Shown here: positions 19,959-29,576 of the stretch, piece by piece
How positions within the stretch are numbered: the first letter of the stretch is position 1
Layout of the letters: each line of letters begins with the position of its first letter
NCBI GenBank assembly: GCA_020283715.1
Contig: JAIQCW010000317.1
Span: forward strand, 93,454 to 157,453
DNA length: 64,000 nt
Direction: 5' to 3'
DNA from: Cytauxzoon felis
Lineage: Eukaryota > Apicomplexa > Aconoidasida > Piroplasmida > Theileriidae
Translations under genes and position numbers: made by a program
Notes under the pieces: generated by a model
Told to the model about the DNA's origin: nothing
Seen by the model: only the letters and a program-made list of their open reading frames with translations
Database searches by the model: none

Positions 19959-22900
19959 TTATTCTAATACTTCTTCTTTAACTTCGATAATTTCTTCAAA
20001 AATGAGATCGGTAGTTTCATATTCATGTGGGTTATAGAATTTATCCCAGCCATTTTTGAATTCATAATAATTATCCTGTGATTTATACCAATGTACTAAG
20101 CTATCCATAATTTTTATAAATTCATCATTATTTTCTTTTCTTTTTTGTAAATATGCTTCTTTATAATCTCTTTTGGCCTTTTCATCTATCGAATCATACC
20201 TCTTTGTATATTCCTTCAAATTTCTACGTATCTTATCAATCTCAGCACTCTTTAATAATGATGGCGGATGAGGACGGAAATCGAAACTGAAAAAATTCTC
20301 AAGTTTTACCCTATACAGCAATTTCCCTTGAAATGTCCATATACAATACCCAGCCTCTGCGCTATACCTATAAAAAATTGAAATGATTATTGTATATTTT
20401 CAATCCAATAAAAAAATAAACCAATCTCATCCACCTGATATCAAATCCTACTCTCTTTTCCACTCGCTGTTCCACCTGAGGTCGTCCTGCCGTCAGCTCT
20501 TCTAATTACCTATCTCTAAAGAGTAGAGCCACTCCCGGAGATCGTGGCGGAAGAGAAGGTAGTAAGGATGTAACCCCAAGTGGAGAACCCGTAGCTGATC
20601 TCAGGGAAGCGGAGGGGGAATTAAATAAAGGAAGCTGTCTGCAAGACGAAGAAAGGTGGGAGTAGAAGAGGGAATGTAGTGATTGGACCTCAGGTGGAGT
20701 GGGAAATGGTTGTATTAATATTTGATATGTAACATTGGTTATTGAATTTCTTGTATTTTATTAGTTTATGTTATAAATACCTGAATGTATCCGATGTTGA
20801 GGTTGAGTTATATGTTGGCATGGGTACATTGACACAGGTTGCGAGATATCTACCACAGCTGCTCCATCTGATAGCGTTCATCATAAAGTGTTCATCTTTA
20901 TATAAGACCTGAGTAAGAATATGATTTTCTTATTGAAATAAACATACTTCAACCATATCATTATCATTGAGTGTACAAAAAAATAATGTGCCTTCGGCAC
21001 CTAAACCACCGAGTATGAAGTAATTACCAGATGGTGACCATTGCATATGATTTAATTGTGATGTTATATCAAATGTTGATGTCCACTATATGTAAATATA
21101 AAAGTAAGAACAAAAGAACATACAACTGTATCTCTAGTTGTACCAACTTCTGATACTTTATAAAATCTAATTGAATGACTTCTAGTTTCTTCATCTTTAA
21201 CAATTAATGCAAATCTTTTACCTTTAATAATAATAAATAATATATTTTAATTAAATCAACATACTACCACCTTCTTCCCAATGTAATTGTTTAACACCAG
21301 CATCTTCTATCTGTATAGTATCAACTGGTACATTCCTTTCCCTCAAACGAAATATTTCAAGTTGATTAAATTGTTTCCTACCCTTTTTACCAGTCTTTTT
21401 AGATATAGTAGTCTATATTTATTTTAATTCAATCAAATAATAATCAACATACTCTAAGACATAAACAATCACCCTTTGCTTGCCAATGCATAGCTGTACT
21501 ACATACATTATAAACATTCCTAGAACTCAATTCCTTCCTAGATGGTATCTCTATCAATACCAAACGTGCTATAATAATATATATATATATTAAACGAATA
21601 TATAAGCAAGTCGTCATCTATTCCAATGATGTCCAATAAGTACTTCAGCTCTTCCACTCACACCTATTTTCGTCCTGCAGACAGCTTCTCTATTTACTTC
21701 CCCTTCCAGCTCCCGTAGATCGCTTACAGGTATTCCACTTGAGGTCCAGTAACTACCTTCACCACGATCTCCGGGAGTGGCTATACTCTTTAGAGATAGA
21801 TAATTGGAAGAGGCACCACGCCTAGTGGAAAGAAGAGGTAGAGGTAACCTCAGGTGGAAGTTGTCTGCAGGACGAGGATAGGTAGAAAAATAGGCTAATG
21901 GTATAAAATATTGAGATGTATGGGTGTTGATATGTACCGTAGGGATCATTAATGGTATGAGTTTGAAATAAATACCATCAACATGACAACGGTATTAATA
22001 TCGCAGATTTAAATTATAATATAAATAAAATATATATCATACTCAATAAAATCTGCTTACATGATGTACAAATAAATTACATCAATAATCATTTTATACC
22101 ATTATTACCAGATGGAGTCTAATCTCTATATAATCCACTACACCTTGCCTTCCACCTGAGGTCTAGTCCTGCCGCCAGCTCCTTTATTTACTTCCCCTCG
22201 GATTCCCGTAGATCATCCTCGGTATAATGTCTACCCGGAAGAACATAAATATGTCAACCCGGAACAACGAAGAGTGTCTACCCCTAAGAACAAGACCTCA
22301 AGTGGAAAACCCGTAGCTGATCTCTGGGAAGCGAAGGGGGAAATAAATAGGAGAGGCTGACGGCAGGACGACCTCAGGTGGAAGTGGAAGACAAAGTGTA
22401 TTGGACATCAAGTGGAGTAAGAGATGGTTATATTAATATTTGATGAAACAAACCTGGTGCATCTAAAGATCCGGGTATGACGATGGAGAGTATATTATCG
22501 GTGGGTGACCAATCGAATTTTTCTGCTGAGTATTTGAGTGGTGCAGGTTTATTATCATGTCCTGGTATAAGTATCATTTCGGGTAATTGATATACTAATA
22601 TTTCACTACCAGTTTTTGTTTGATTTAATCTTGCAATATAATTTCCATCATGACTCCATAATAATTGTGGAAAATCACCACCTTTAGGTGACATTAAAGG
22701 TGTAGGAAATGAACGTAATAATTCACCAGTTATAACTCTCCATATACAAATAGATTTATCATGTCTATCTTGTCCTTTAGTACCATCCCATGTTAATAAA
22801 TATTCTTCACCGGGTGAAAATTGTATTTGAAATACACCTTTATGCTCAAATCTTATTTTTAAACTAAAATCATCACCACCATATAATGCAATACCAGGTC

Positions 22901-24332
22901 TTTTATATACAGCTAAATATGAACCACTAGGACTCCATTCTACTTTTTGATCAGCCCATGAACGTTTACCTTCAGCACGTTCTCTAGCACCATCATATAC
23001 TATTGATGTTTCATGCTCTAATGCATCAAACCAATGAACCTCTGTCTTATCAGCATAACGTATCACAAATTGATCTCTCATATTATCACCAACTAACCAC
23101 CAATCATTTATACCCTTACGTATAAAACCAAATGTTTTCAATGGAGGTATACATTTATTTTCATCACTCACTATCCTATCAAAATCATCCAATAATACTA
23201 TTTTAAATACATGATTCGCATCCAATTTATAATTATTCATATACTTCAATGCCATATTCGCCTCAAATGATGTCGAAAATGTCATAAACGCTATACCCTT
23301 TGTCATCTCATTCGAATTAGTAGGCAACTCCAATTTAAATTCAGCCTGCTGTACCTCACAACCTATAAATTTATATCATAATTAAAAAAACATCACAAAT
23401 GAAACTTTTATATTGATGGCCATTCACCTATCTTCGTCTTGCAGACGGCCTTCTCTATTTATTTCCCCTTCCAGCTCCCGTAGATCGCTTCCAGGTATTC
23501 CACTTGAGGTCCAATCTATATACCCGAGGTCTGTTCTTCCGGATACAGCGTGTTATGTATCATACCGCACTTATAACCGTCCTTTAAGCAGTGATCTTCT
23601 TTTTTGTCTATACAACATTTGCACTCATAAAATTTTGGCTTGGGTCCCTGAGTAGTTAGATTCGTTTCTTGGCCATTTTCGACCTTACCATTCTTAGAAT
23701 TTGGACCAGTAAACATTTTGGAGACGATGTAGAGAGAGTCTAATACCATCTGAAAAATTATTTTGCCAATTTCAGGTTTACACTCGCATTTAGCCTTCTT
23801 CAATTCATTCGTATACACCTCAACAAGTTTGAAGTAAAAGAGTATGCCCGTAGCTGATCTCAGGGAAGCGGAGGGGGAAGTAAATAGAAGAAGCTGACGG
23901 CAGGACCAAGAGAGGTGGATGAAAAATGGCATAAGACCTTCGTTAGACAGCAGATTAATTATAACATTTCTTCAGATGATAGAATGTATAGTTACCTTTC
24001 TTTTCTAGTTCTTTGGTGATGATTTTTTTGAGTACATCATGTAGACGTGTAAATCTATCTGGGCCGACTTCCGGTACACCGAGTACTGAAGTGATGATTG
24101 ACGGGTATATGAATAGAAATACCTATTAATGTATTTGGAAATGAATGTGAAAGAGTAATGGGTGGCTCATTCTCTGCATATTTTTTCATAACTTCTTGAT
24201 CGAAATCTTCATCATGATCGGATATCCAATCCATTAAACCAGATTCAAGTTCATCTAATAAAATAATAATATCAAGATGATTTAATTGTTTAAAATACCT
24301 GAAGTGAGATCAGATTCCAATATTTTTACCAT
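19959..24332 (-). CDS. EIF3B: Translation initiation factor eIF3 subunit B
   Basis: The gene begins at an ATG at 24332 (MVKILESDLTS joined to DELESGLMDWISDHDEDF across a short intron). A segment with GVPEVGPDRFTRLHDVLKK follows, then the RRM (GIAFMTFSTSFEANMALKYM) and the eIF3B beta-propeller (VEWSPSGSYLAVYKR, FQIQFSPGEEYLLTW, HMQWSPSGNYFILGG, IRWSSCGRYLATC). The conserved C-terminal tail has YCIWTFQGKLLYRV and FDFRPHPPSLLKS, then a charged helix ending KEEVLE. About ten exons are joined by GT/AG introns; the blocks come in the order known for eIF3B, a scaffold of the 43S pre-initiation complex. Long introns at 20369-20790, 21600-22450 and 23363-23995 carry palindromic elements, and the last also carries a piece of a Cys-rich antigen-type gene. 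Confidence 0.9.
20455..20705. repeat. Palindromic element in an eIF3B intron
   Basis: Modules: CACTCGCTGTTCCACCTGAG, CCTGCCGTCAGCTC, CTCTAAAGAGTAGAGCCACTC, CGGAGATCGTGGC, CCCGTAGCTGATCTCAGGG, GAAGCTGTCTGCAAGACGA and ACCTCAGGTGG. The two terminal hairpins belong to different types (CTGCCGTCAG versus TGTCTGCA), an example of module mixing. Confidence 0.85.
21640..21885. repeat. Palindromic element in an eIF3B intron
   Basis: Left end CGTCCTGCAGACAGCTTC and linker TATTTACTTCCCCTTCCAGC. The centre has CCACGATCTCCGGGAGTGG and CTCTTTAGAG; the right side has GGCACCACGCCTAGTGG, ACCTCAGGTGG and GTCTGCAGGACGA. Left and right CTGCAGAC-type hairpins are inverted relative to each other. Confidence 0.85.
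22145..22425. repeat. Palindromic element with CCGG array in the same eIF3B intron
   Basis: Contains TTCCACCTGAGGTC, CTGCCGCCAGCTCC, CGGATTCCCGTAGATCATCC and CCCGGAAGAAC / CCCCTAAGAAC units at about 22230-22300. These are followed by CCCGTAGCTGATCTCTGGG, GGCTGACGGCAGGACGACC and TCAGGTGGAAG. Confidence 0.8.
23420..23540. repeat. Palindromic half-element, 3' side of the Cys-rich fragment in eIF3B
   Basis: Contains TCTTGCAGACGGCC, TATTTATTTCCCCTTCCAGC, CCCGTAGATCGCTTCCAGG, CCACTTGAGGTCC and GAGGTCTGTTCTTCCGG, and then joins directly to coding-like sequence. Confidence 0.75.
23540..23850 (-). pseudogene. Fragment of a Cys-rich antigen-type gene inside an eIF3B intron
   Basis: About 95 codons on the minus strand (same strand as eIF3B) match the gene at 49336-50553 in order. 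Shared blocks are LVEVYTNELK versus LIEVYTEKLN, the KCECKP versus ECTCNKP region, GPNSKNGKVENG versus GSNSDNGKVENG, and KPKFYECKCC followed by CLKDGYKCG. It has no start of its own and no 3' end; both ends run into palindromic modules. It looks like a captured or duplicated internal piece and not a working gene. It sits wholly inside the intron 23363-23995. Confidence 0.75.
23845..23935. repeat. Palindromic half-element, 5' side of the Cys-rich fragment in eIF3B
   Basis: CCCGTAGCTGATCTCAGGG, GCGGAGGGGGAAGTAAATAG and AAGCTGACGGCAGGACC, in inverse orientation to the half-element on the other side of the gene fragment. Confidence 0.75.
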
Positions 24333-24411
24333 TTTTTTTACAATTACGATCAAGATGTTAGTTTCTATAGTATTCCACTCATAATTTAGAGTAACATAAT
24401 TTTTAAATCCA

Positions 24412-24555
24412 ATGGATATGTTAAATGAACAAAAGTATAATGTACTACGTTTTAATAAATTAATGGATTATTATCAACTACAAATTATATTATTCTATGA
24501 ACTACTTGGTCATTCTACTAATACATGGGGAATACGGTCATTTAAATCACTATAG
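24412..24555 (+). CDS. Small open frame, 47 residues, upstream of eIF3B (divergent)
   Basis: ATG to TAG with no internal stop, starting MDMLNEQKYNVLRFNK and containing YYQLQIILFYELLGHSTNTW. It begins 79 bp from the eIF3B start on the opposite strand. It looks more protein-like than random AT-rich frames (balanced polar and aromatic content), but no domain is recognised. It may equally be a chance frame in a divergent promoter. Confidence 0.3.
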   Translation: MDMLNEQKYNVLRFNKLMDYYQLQIILFYELLGHSTNTWGIRSFKSL

Positions 24556-25046
24556 TAAAAGTAGAAGATTGAATGATAGAAAGCTTAAATTAACATATAA
24601 TATTATTATTATCGCTACTTTATAAATTTCACTAGTCTAGACATTGACTTTACCATGAATAGTAGTTACCCCTGTATAACAAGCCTTGATATTTACTATT
24701 CTCTTACATTCCTTCCATTAAAACACAGTAAAATACATTATAATTCACCCTCACTTTAAATCATTTAAACTTCTACTATTTCTTTGGATTGGACATCTTC
24801 TAGTAGTTCGCATCCAACATCACGTTTGCATCCATACTGACCTTTATAGCTTGTAGTATATATTTAAAGTCTGGTAAATTTATCAATTTCTTTAAACCAC
24901 ATTTATAAATTGTGATTCTTTACAATGTTTTTACCCTTTGGTTTATAAAGCTTGTTTTTTTTAACAATGATAGCCTTGACGAGGCTACTACATACGAAAT
25001 CGCATAATATACCAGCATCTTCCACGGTATTTTAATTACCAGCTTT
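24556..25046. other. Intergenic, presumed COX10 promoter region
   Basis: About 490 bp of AT-rich sequence before the COX10 start. No palindromic modules, RNA gene or other open frame seen. Confidence 0.4.
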
Positions 25047-28000
25047 ATGAATTCTATATATTTAAAGGTGGTTAAAAAATTAATTTATTATCCAAGCCGA
25101 AATCGCAAAATTTTCTCGTTACTATAAGTGTATGTACCCCAATCTCTTCTTGAATTCTGTATCTTACTCTCTATTTTATAGCATTTGAGTAAAGTAAAAC
25201 TATCATTATGGGTCACTGCTACTGGAGCAAGCTCGTATTTGATGACATTACCCGTAATTTCATTGGACTTATTGAATACTTGTGGAGGTATATTCTTTTG
25301 TAGCACTGCCTCTCATACATTCAACCAAATTATCGAGCGAAAACAAGACGCATTGATGAAAAGGACATGTAACAGGTTTGTTGAAACTGTAATCTTCATC
25401 TGAAGCTTTGATGGGTGATGATGAAGGTGGTCCAAAGCTTATTGATGATGGTGGAGGTTTAACATTGGCAACAGAAATTACATTGGATATTAATGAAGGT
25501 ACTACTACTCTTTCTGAAGGTGAAACTACAACTTATACTAGTGGTGCCAGCGATAAGGTGAAAGTTAAGTATCAAAGTTCAGATTATAAAACCACAGGTT
25601 TCCAATTCTACATCCATACATTAGTAGCTGGAGGGAAGTTTACATTGAAGAAGGATATAAAGTATAATGCTAGTGGTGGAACTGCTCCATTACAAGGTGA
25701 AGATAATCCTATTCCAAACGTATATGAAGTTTATTATTACAAACATAATACTCAAGATAAAGGAGCTTTGAAGATTAAAACTTCTAGTGAGGCAAAGATA
25801 TTTTATAGTACAACTATTAATACTAATAGCCCATGGAAAAATGAAGAAAAAGAATCTGTCCCCAGTACTGAAACTGAACTTAAAGCTCTTGTTGAAAAAA
25901 TTAAAGATGAGGTTGAGATTAAAATTGATAAGATTAAGCCCTACGGCTGTAATAAACGAATTAATGTTGAAAAGACTCCTGGTAATGGGACTACAGTACC
26001 GCAAGGTTACGTTAGATATGAGCATAAACCTAAGAATATCGCTACAACTGATTCATTCAAATTAGGTCTCGTTAGGTATAAAGATATTCCATTGAAGTTC
26101 GAGCCAGCTCCTCCAACTACAGGTGTTACAGCAGTTTATGTATATTATAGTGACAGTGACAATACCCATGAGTTTCCATTAATTGTTTGCGTCAAAGTAT
26201 CACAAACTAGTCGTACGTATTATAAGAGAGGTAACACGTGGACAAATATTGGTGGTCAGCTTGCTGGTAAAGACCCAGAAAGTGATGAAGTCTCTTCTCT
26301 ACTTAACACTGAATTTAATAAAATCATCGATAAATATGAAATTAAGCTTGAGCAAATCGGTAATTACAAAGCAACCCCTCAGGGTGATATAATAACTCCT
26401 GAAGCAGTAGAGGAAAAAGGTGCTTCTCCTACATATAAAGGTTTTAAACATGAAGTTCCTAGTGGAAGTGTTATAAACCGCGTTACAATCCACAATCAAG
26501 TGATAACACAAATTAGCGCGGCCGATCTTCGAGAAAAACAACAGGTATTCGTATATTTTACTGAGAGCGAGGCTAATGGAAATCGTGAGAAACCACTCTT
26601 GATATGTCTTTCTAAAGATGGAATTAGCGATAATAAAACTGTTCCTGGTAACAATATTTGGTATAAGCGGAAGGAGAGTAATGGAAATTTTATATGGGAA
26701 AATGTTCCCAATGAATATGATAGAATAAAACCAGGTGGAACAAACGGTAACACAATTGAAACTAATCTTAAAAATCAACTTAGTACAATTAATGGTGCAG
26801 TTTCTGGTGATCCAGGTTATCCTAAATTAGAGCCCAATTTAAGTGATACAATGAAAAGTAATCCCGATATAGGAATTATGGATTTCTTCAATTTGTGAAT
26901 TATTAATCTTACCGTTGATGAAACAATTTCATATTATTGGAATAAATTCTTTTGTCTTGCCATTATTTCATCAACAGAGGTTCTTTACTCGCCGTTCCAC
27001 CTTTATTCGTCTTGCAGACAGCTTCCTCTATTTACTTCCCCCTTCGCTTCCCTGAGATCAGCTGCGGGTTCTCCACTTGAGGTTACATCACTAACTTCTT
27101 GTTCTTAGGGGTAGACATTCTCCGTTCTTCCGGGTTAAACTTTTTTTGTTCTTCCGGGTAGACATACCGAGGATGATCTACGGGAATCCGAAGGGAAATA
27201 AATAGAGAAGCTGTCTGCAAGACGAATAAAGGTGGACAGAAACTATGTTGAAACGGGTATTTATGATGAGGACCAAAAATAAATCTCTATCGTATTGAAT
27301 ATATCACAATTTATTTCAATATATAGGCCTTTACCTTCATCTTTAATAACACCAGCTCAGGCTGGTATGGTAGGATTGACATCATCAATTATTGGAGCAT
27401 CATTATTATACATGGGTGGTGGTATATACGCGTCATCATTAGCCATACTTAATATCGGTCTTTATACATTGGCGTATACACCTTTAAAAAGTATTTATAC
27501 ATGCAAATTCATATTATATTATATTTATAGGGAAAACGGAATGGAATACACATATCGGATCATTAGTAGGAAGCATACCACCACTCATCGGAACACTCGC
27601 AGCGGGTGTAAGTTTTTATACACTCTATCAACTTCCATTCGACGACCGATCACTATCACTCCCACTCGCCGTGGTGGTTCTTTTAATTAGTTATCCCTCA
27701 AGTTCCCATAGATCACTTTCGGGTTCCACTTGTGGTTACATAATCACTAACTTTCTGTTCTTCCGGGTTGACACTATTTGTTCCTCCGGGTAGAATTCCT
27801 GTTCTTAGGGGTTAATAAAATACCGAAGATGATCTACGGGAATCCGAGGGGAACTAAATAGAAGAGCTCCATGCAATGGGAAAGAGAGTAGGATTGGACT
27901 TTATGCGAAACAGCCATACCCTCCTTAGATTTCGCTTATACTTCGCTTCCATATTTGATAATGTAATCTACAGGGTACATTGATGTCTCATGGTCCATGG

Positions 28001-28500
28001 TTATTATTTGGTCTGATGTATGTATGGCAATTACCACACTTTTATTCATTGGCATGGTTGTGTCGTAAGGATTATATAAGAGCGGAATTTAAAATGTATG
28101 GTATACATGATGATACCGGTAAAACTACAGCACGCGCATCATTAATATGGCTATCATTATTAACTGCACTGCCAATGGTATTTATAATTATATAATCCAT
28201 CATATGTATCTATAGATTTATAACCTATTAGGATATACACCTCCACATTTACCAATCATCGCAGCAATTCCAAATTTCATTATTGCACATAAAGCAACTC
28301 AATATTACAAAAACCCAAATAACAAAACCGTCGTCAACCTCTTCAAACACTCCCTATGGTACGTCATACTATACACAATAAGGAACGTACAAGGCATTAC
28401 AACTAAGTCAATCCATCTTCTCTTTCTCTTGCAGAGAGCTCTTCTTTTTACTTCCCCTCGGATTCCCGTAGATCATCCTCGGTATATCTACCCGGAATAA
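25047..28500 (+). CDS. COX10: Protohaem IX farnesyltransferase (haem O synthase)
   Basis: Exon 1 at 25047 encodes a basic leader (MNSIYLKVVKKLIYYPSRNR) that looks like a mitochondrial presequence. The next exon gives SKVKLSLWVTATGASSYL and the catalytic NQIIERKQDALMKRTCNR motif (UbiA type N..x..D..MxRTxNRP). Its donor at 25376 is phase-matched to the acceptor before 27327, where PLPSSLITPAQAG continues. A short intron then leads to TEWNTHIGSLVGSIPPLIG, and after another intron to SHGPWLLFGLMYVWQLPHF with the second Asp motif region KDYIRAEFKMYG. The last exon ends IAHKATQYYKNP and VNLFKHSLWYVILYT. COX10 farnesylates haem B in the inner mitochondrial membrane. The 1951 bp intron 25376-27326 contains a 496-codon antigen-type frame, and the last about 26 codons plus stop lie in a palindromic element. 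Confidence 0.88.
25408..26898 (+). CDS. Antigen-type repeat frame nested in the COX10 intron (496 residues)
   Basis: An open frame on the same strand as COX10, wholly inside its intron, starting 32 bp after the donor. It carries the repeat domain of the membrane antigens at 30955 and 40565. The first block (KVKVKYQ, GFQFYIHTL, AGGKFTLKKDIK, YEVYYYK) closely matches residues of the 40565 protein. Two to three further units of about 140 residues follow, with [40 protein letters not shown] and TYYKRGNTW. It has no signal peptide and lacks both transmembrane halves that flank these repeats in the complete genes, and it ends abruptly (MDFFNL). It is best read as a truncated cassette; whether it is ever translated is unknown. 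Confidence 0.65.
   Translation: MMGDDEGGPKLIDDGGGLTLATEITLDINEGTTTLSEGETTTYTSGASDKVKVKYQSSDYKTTGFQFYIHTLVAGGKFTLKKDIKYNASGGTAPLQGEDNPIPNVYEVYYYKHNTQDKGALKIKTSSEAKIFYSTTINTNSPWKNEEKESVPSTETELKALVEKIKDEVEIKIDKIKPYGCNKRINVEKTPGNGTTVPQGYVRYEHKPKNIATTDSFKLGLVRYKDIPLKFEPAPPTTGVTAVYVYYSDSDNTHEFPLIVCVKVSQTSRTYYKRGNTWTNIGGQLAGKDPESDEVSSLLNTEFNKIIDKYEIKLEQIGNYKATPQGDIITPEAVEEKGASPTYKGFKHEVPSGSVINRVTIHNQVITQISAADLREKQQVFVYFTESEANGNREKPLLICLSKDGISDNKTVPGNNIWYKRKESNGNFIWENVPNEYDRIKPGGTNGNTIETNLKNQLSTINGAVSGDPGYPKLEPNLSDTMKSNPDIGIMDFFNL
26990..27235. repeat. Palindromic element, 3' side of the COX10-intron cassette
   Basis: TCGCCGTTCCACC, CGTCTTGCAGACAGCTTCC, CCTGAGATCAGCTGCGGG and CCACTTGAGGTTAC, then GTTCTTAGGGGT / GTTCTTCCGGGT units, GATGATCTACGGGAATCC and AAGCTGTCTGCAAGACGA. 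The left and right TGCAGACA hairpins are inverted copies of each other. Confidence 0.8.
27655..27900. repeat. Palindromic element in a second COX10 intron
   Basis: CACTCGCCGTGGTGG, CAAGTTCCCATAGATCAC, TTCCACTTGTGGTTAC, GTTCTTCCGGGT / GTTCCTCCGGGT / GTTCTTAGGGGT units, GATGATCTACGGGAATCC and GAGCTCCATGCAATGGG. It lies in the intron from about 27608 to 27970. Confidence 0.8.
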
Positions 28501-28640
28501 CAGGAAGTTAGTGATGTAACCTCAAGTGGAACCCGAAGCTGATCTCAGGGAAGCGAAGGGAGAATTAAATAGAAGAGCTGTCTGCAAGACGACCTCAGGT
28601 GGTGAAGCTCTATGTAATGGGGAAGAGAGTTGGATTGCAC
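28405..28640. repeat. Palindromic element overlapping the COX10 3' end
   Basis: CTCTTGCAGAGAGCTC, CGGATTCCCGTAGATCATCC, CCCGGAATAAC, ACCTCAAGTGGAACCC, GAAGCTGATCTCAGGG, GAGCTGTCTGCAAGACGACC and TCAGGTGG. The COX10 frame runs into its left part and terminates there at 28498-28500. Confidence 0.8.
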
Positions 28641-28791
28641 TTTGGGTTGATAGAATTCCATTCGTTTGATATATATAACTTCATATAGGCACATATTATT
28701 TTTGATTGGTTGTACATCATATTATGTGAATATTACGGAAAAGAAACGAGATTGAGATATTAATTTATAATGTGTTTTATGATTTACATGT

Positions 28792-29199
28792 TTATTTCTT
28801 TTTACCGGCTGTGCATTTGGCCTTTTCTTTACCGCGTACTTTTTTCCTTCTATTTTTGAGTTCTTTCTTGGCACGTCTACCCATTTTAGTTTTGGCTTCT
28901 TCAATACCTAATCTAATTTGGCGATATTTATGTTCATATCTTTTTAATGATGACATGTTATCATAGATTAGACCGAAACCTGTACTTCTACCACCACCGA
29001 ATAAAGTTTTTAGACCGAATAATACAACAGTTTTAGGATCTTTAATTTTAAATTGTTTAGCAATTTTATCTCTGAGTTCAGTTTTAGGTATATTTCCTAT
29101 ACCTGGATGTAATACTTCAATACAGAATTGCTTTCTGCTTAATAGAGGATTAGATAAGAACTTTTTAACCCTAACGCTAAATTGATCAGGATTCACCAT
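28792..29199 (-). CDS. RPS24: 40S ribosomal protein S24 (eS24)
   Basis: From ATG at 29199 the frame reads MVNPDQFSVRVKKFLSNPLL, RKQFCIEVLHPG, KTELRDKIAKQFKIKD, VVLFGLKTLFGGGRSTGFGL and IYDNMSSLKRYEHKYR, ending in a basic KKEL.NRRKKVRGK tail. This is the eS24 family over its full length (about 135 residues), including the FGGG(R/K)(S/T)TGFG core. The frame is open further upstream to 29292, but that stretch is hydrophobic and unlike eS24, so it is taken as leader sequence. It is a component of the small ribosomal subunit. Confidence 0.95.
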   Translation of the reverse strand: MVNPDQFSVRVKKFLSNPLLSRKQFCIEVLHPGIGNIPKTELRDKIAKQFKIKDPKTVVLFGLKTLFGGGRSTGFGLIYDNMSSLKRYEHKYRQIRLGIEEAKTKMGRRAKKELKNRRKKVRGKEKAKCTAGKKK

Positions 29200-29576
29200 G
29201 ATTGATAATTTTATGAATAAAATTTTTTGAATTAACAAATGAAATCTGAATGTAATTTTAAGAATCTTAAGATACCCCAACAGTAGAGCCAAGATGGCAA
29301 GTATGGAGTAAATGTAAATGAAAACTAACCTTTAACAATAAAAATAGTGTATTAAAACAATCCTATAATGATTATTTAAAACTAAAAATTTCTCATTTAT
29401 TCAATAATATTAAAACATAAAATTTAATAATTTAATGGGGTGATGGCGCTCTTACATATCCTCCGGTCAAATTATATAAAAAATATCAATGCAATCTATG
29501 GAATTTATTGTTTATACTTTTTAATAATAATTACTTATCATATATAATAATATAAATTAACATTTATTAAATTTAA
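29200..29576. other. Intergenic: RPS24 promoter and PRP28 3' end
   Basis: Both neighbours are on the minus strand, so these 377 bp hold the PRP28 3' UTR (left of 29577) and the RPS24 promoter. AT-rich; no palindromic modules. Confidence 0.45.

Noticed and set aside
21614..21949. Open frames of 60-130 codons made of element sequence (PPEV..., [18 protein letters not shown])
   Set aside because: They arise wherever an element is read in one frame, have no independent start context and lie inside introns. They are kept only as a sign that the element frame stays open.
25088..25306. Minus-strand 72-codon frame opposite the COX10 5' exon
   Set aside because: The plus strand encodes the conserved COX10 N-terminal region with matching splice phases.
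27248..27290. A short frame MLKRVFMMRTKN just before the COX10 exon that resembles the catalytic RTKNR motif
   Set aside because: The real motif is in the exon ending at 25375, which splices in phase to 27327; the similarity is short and may be chance.
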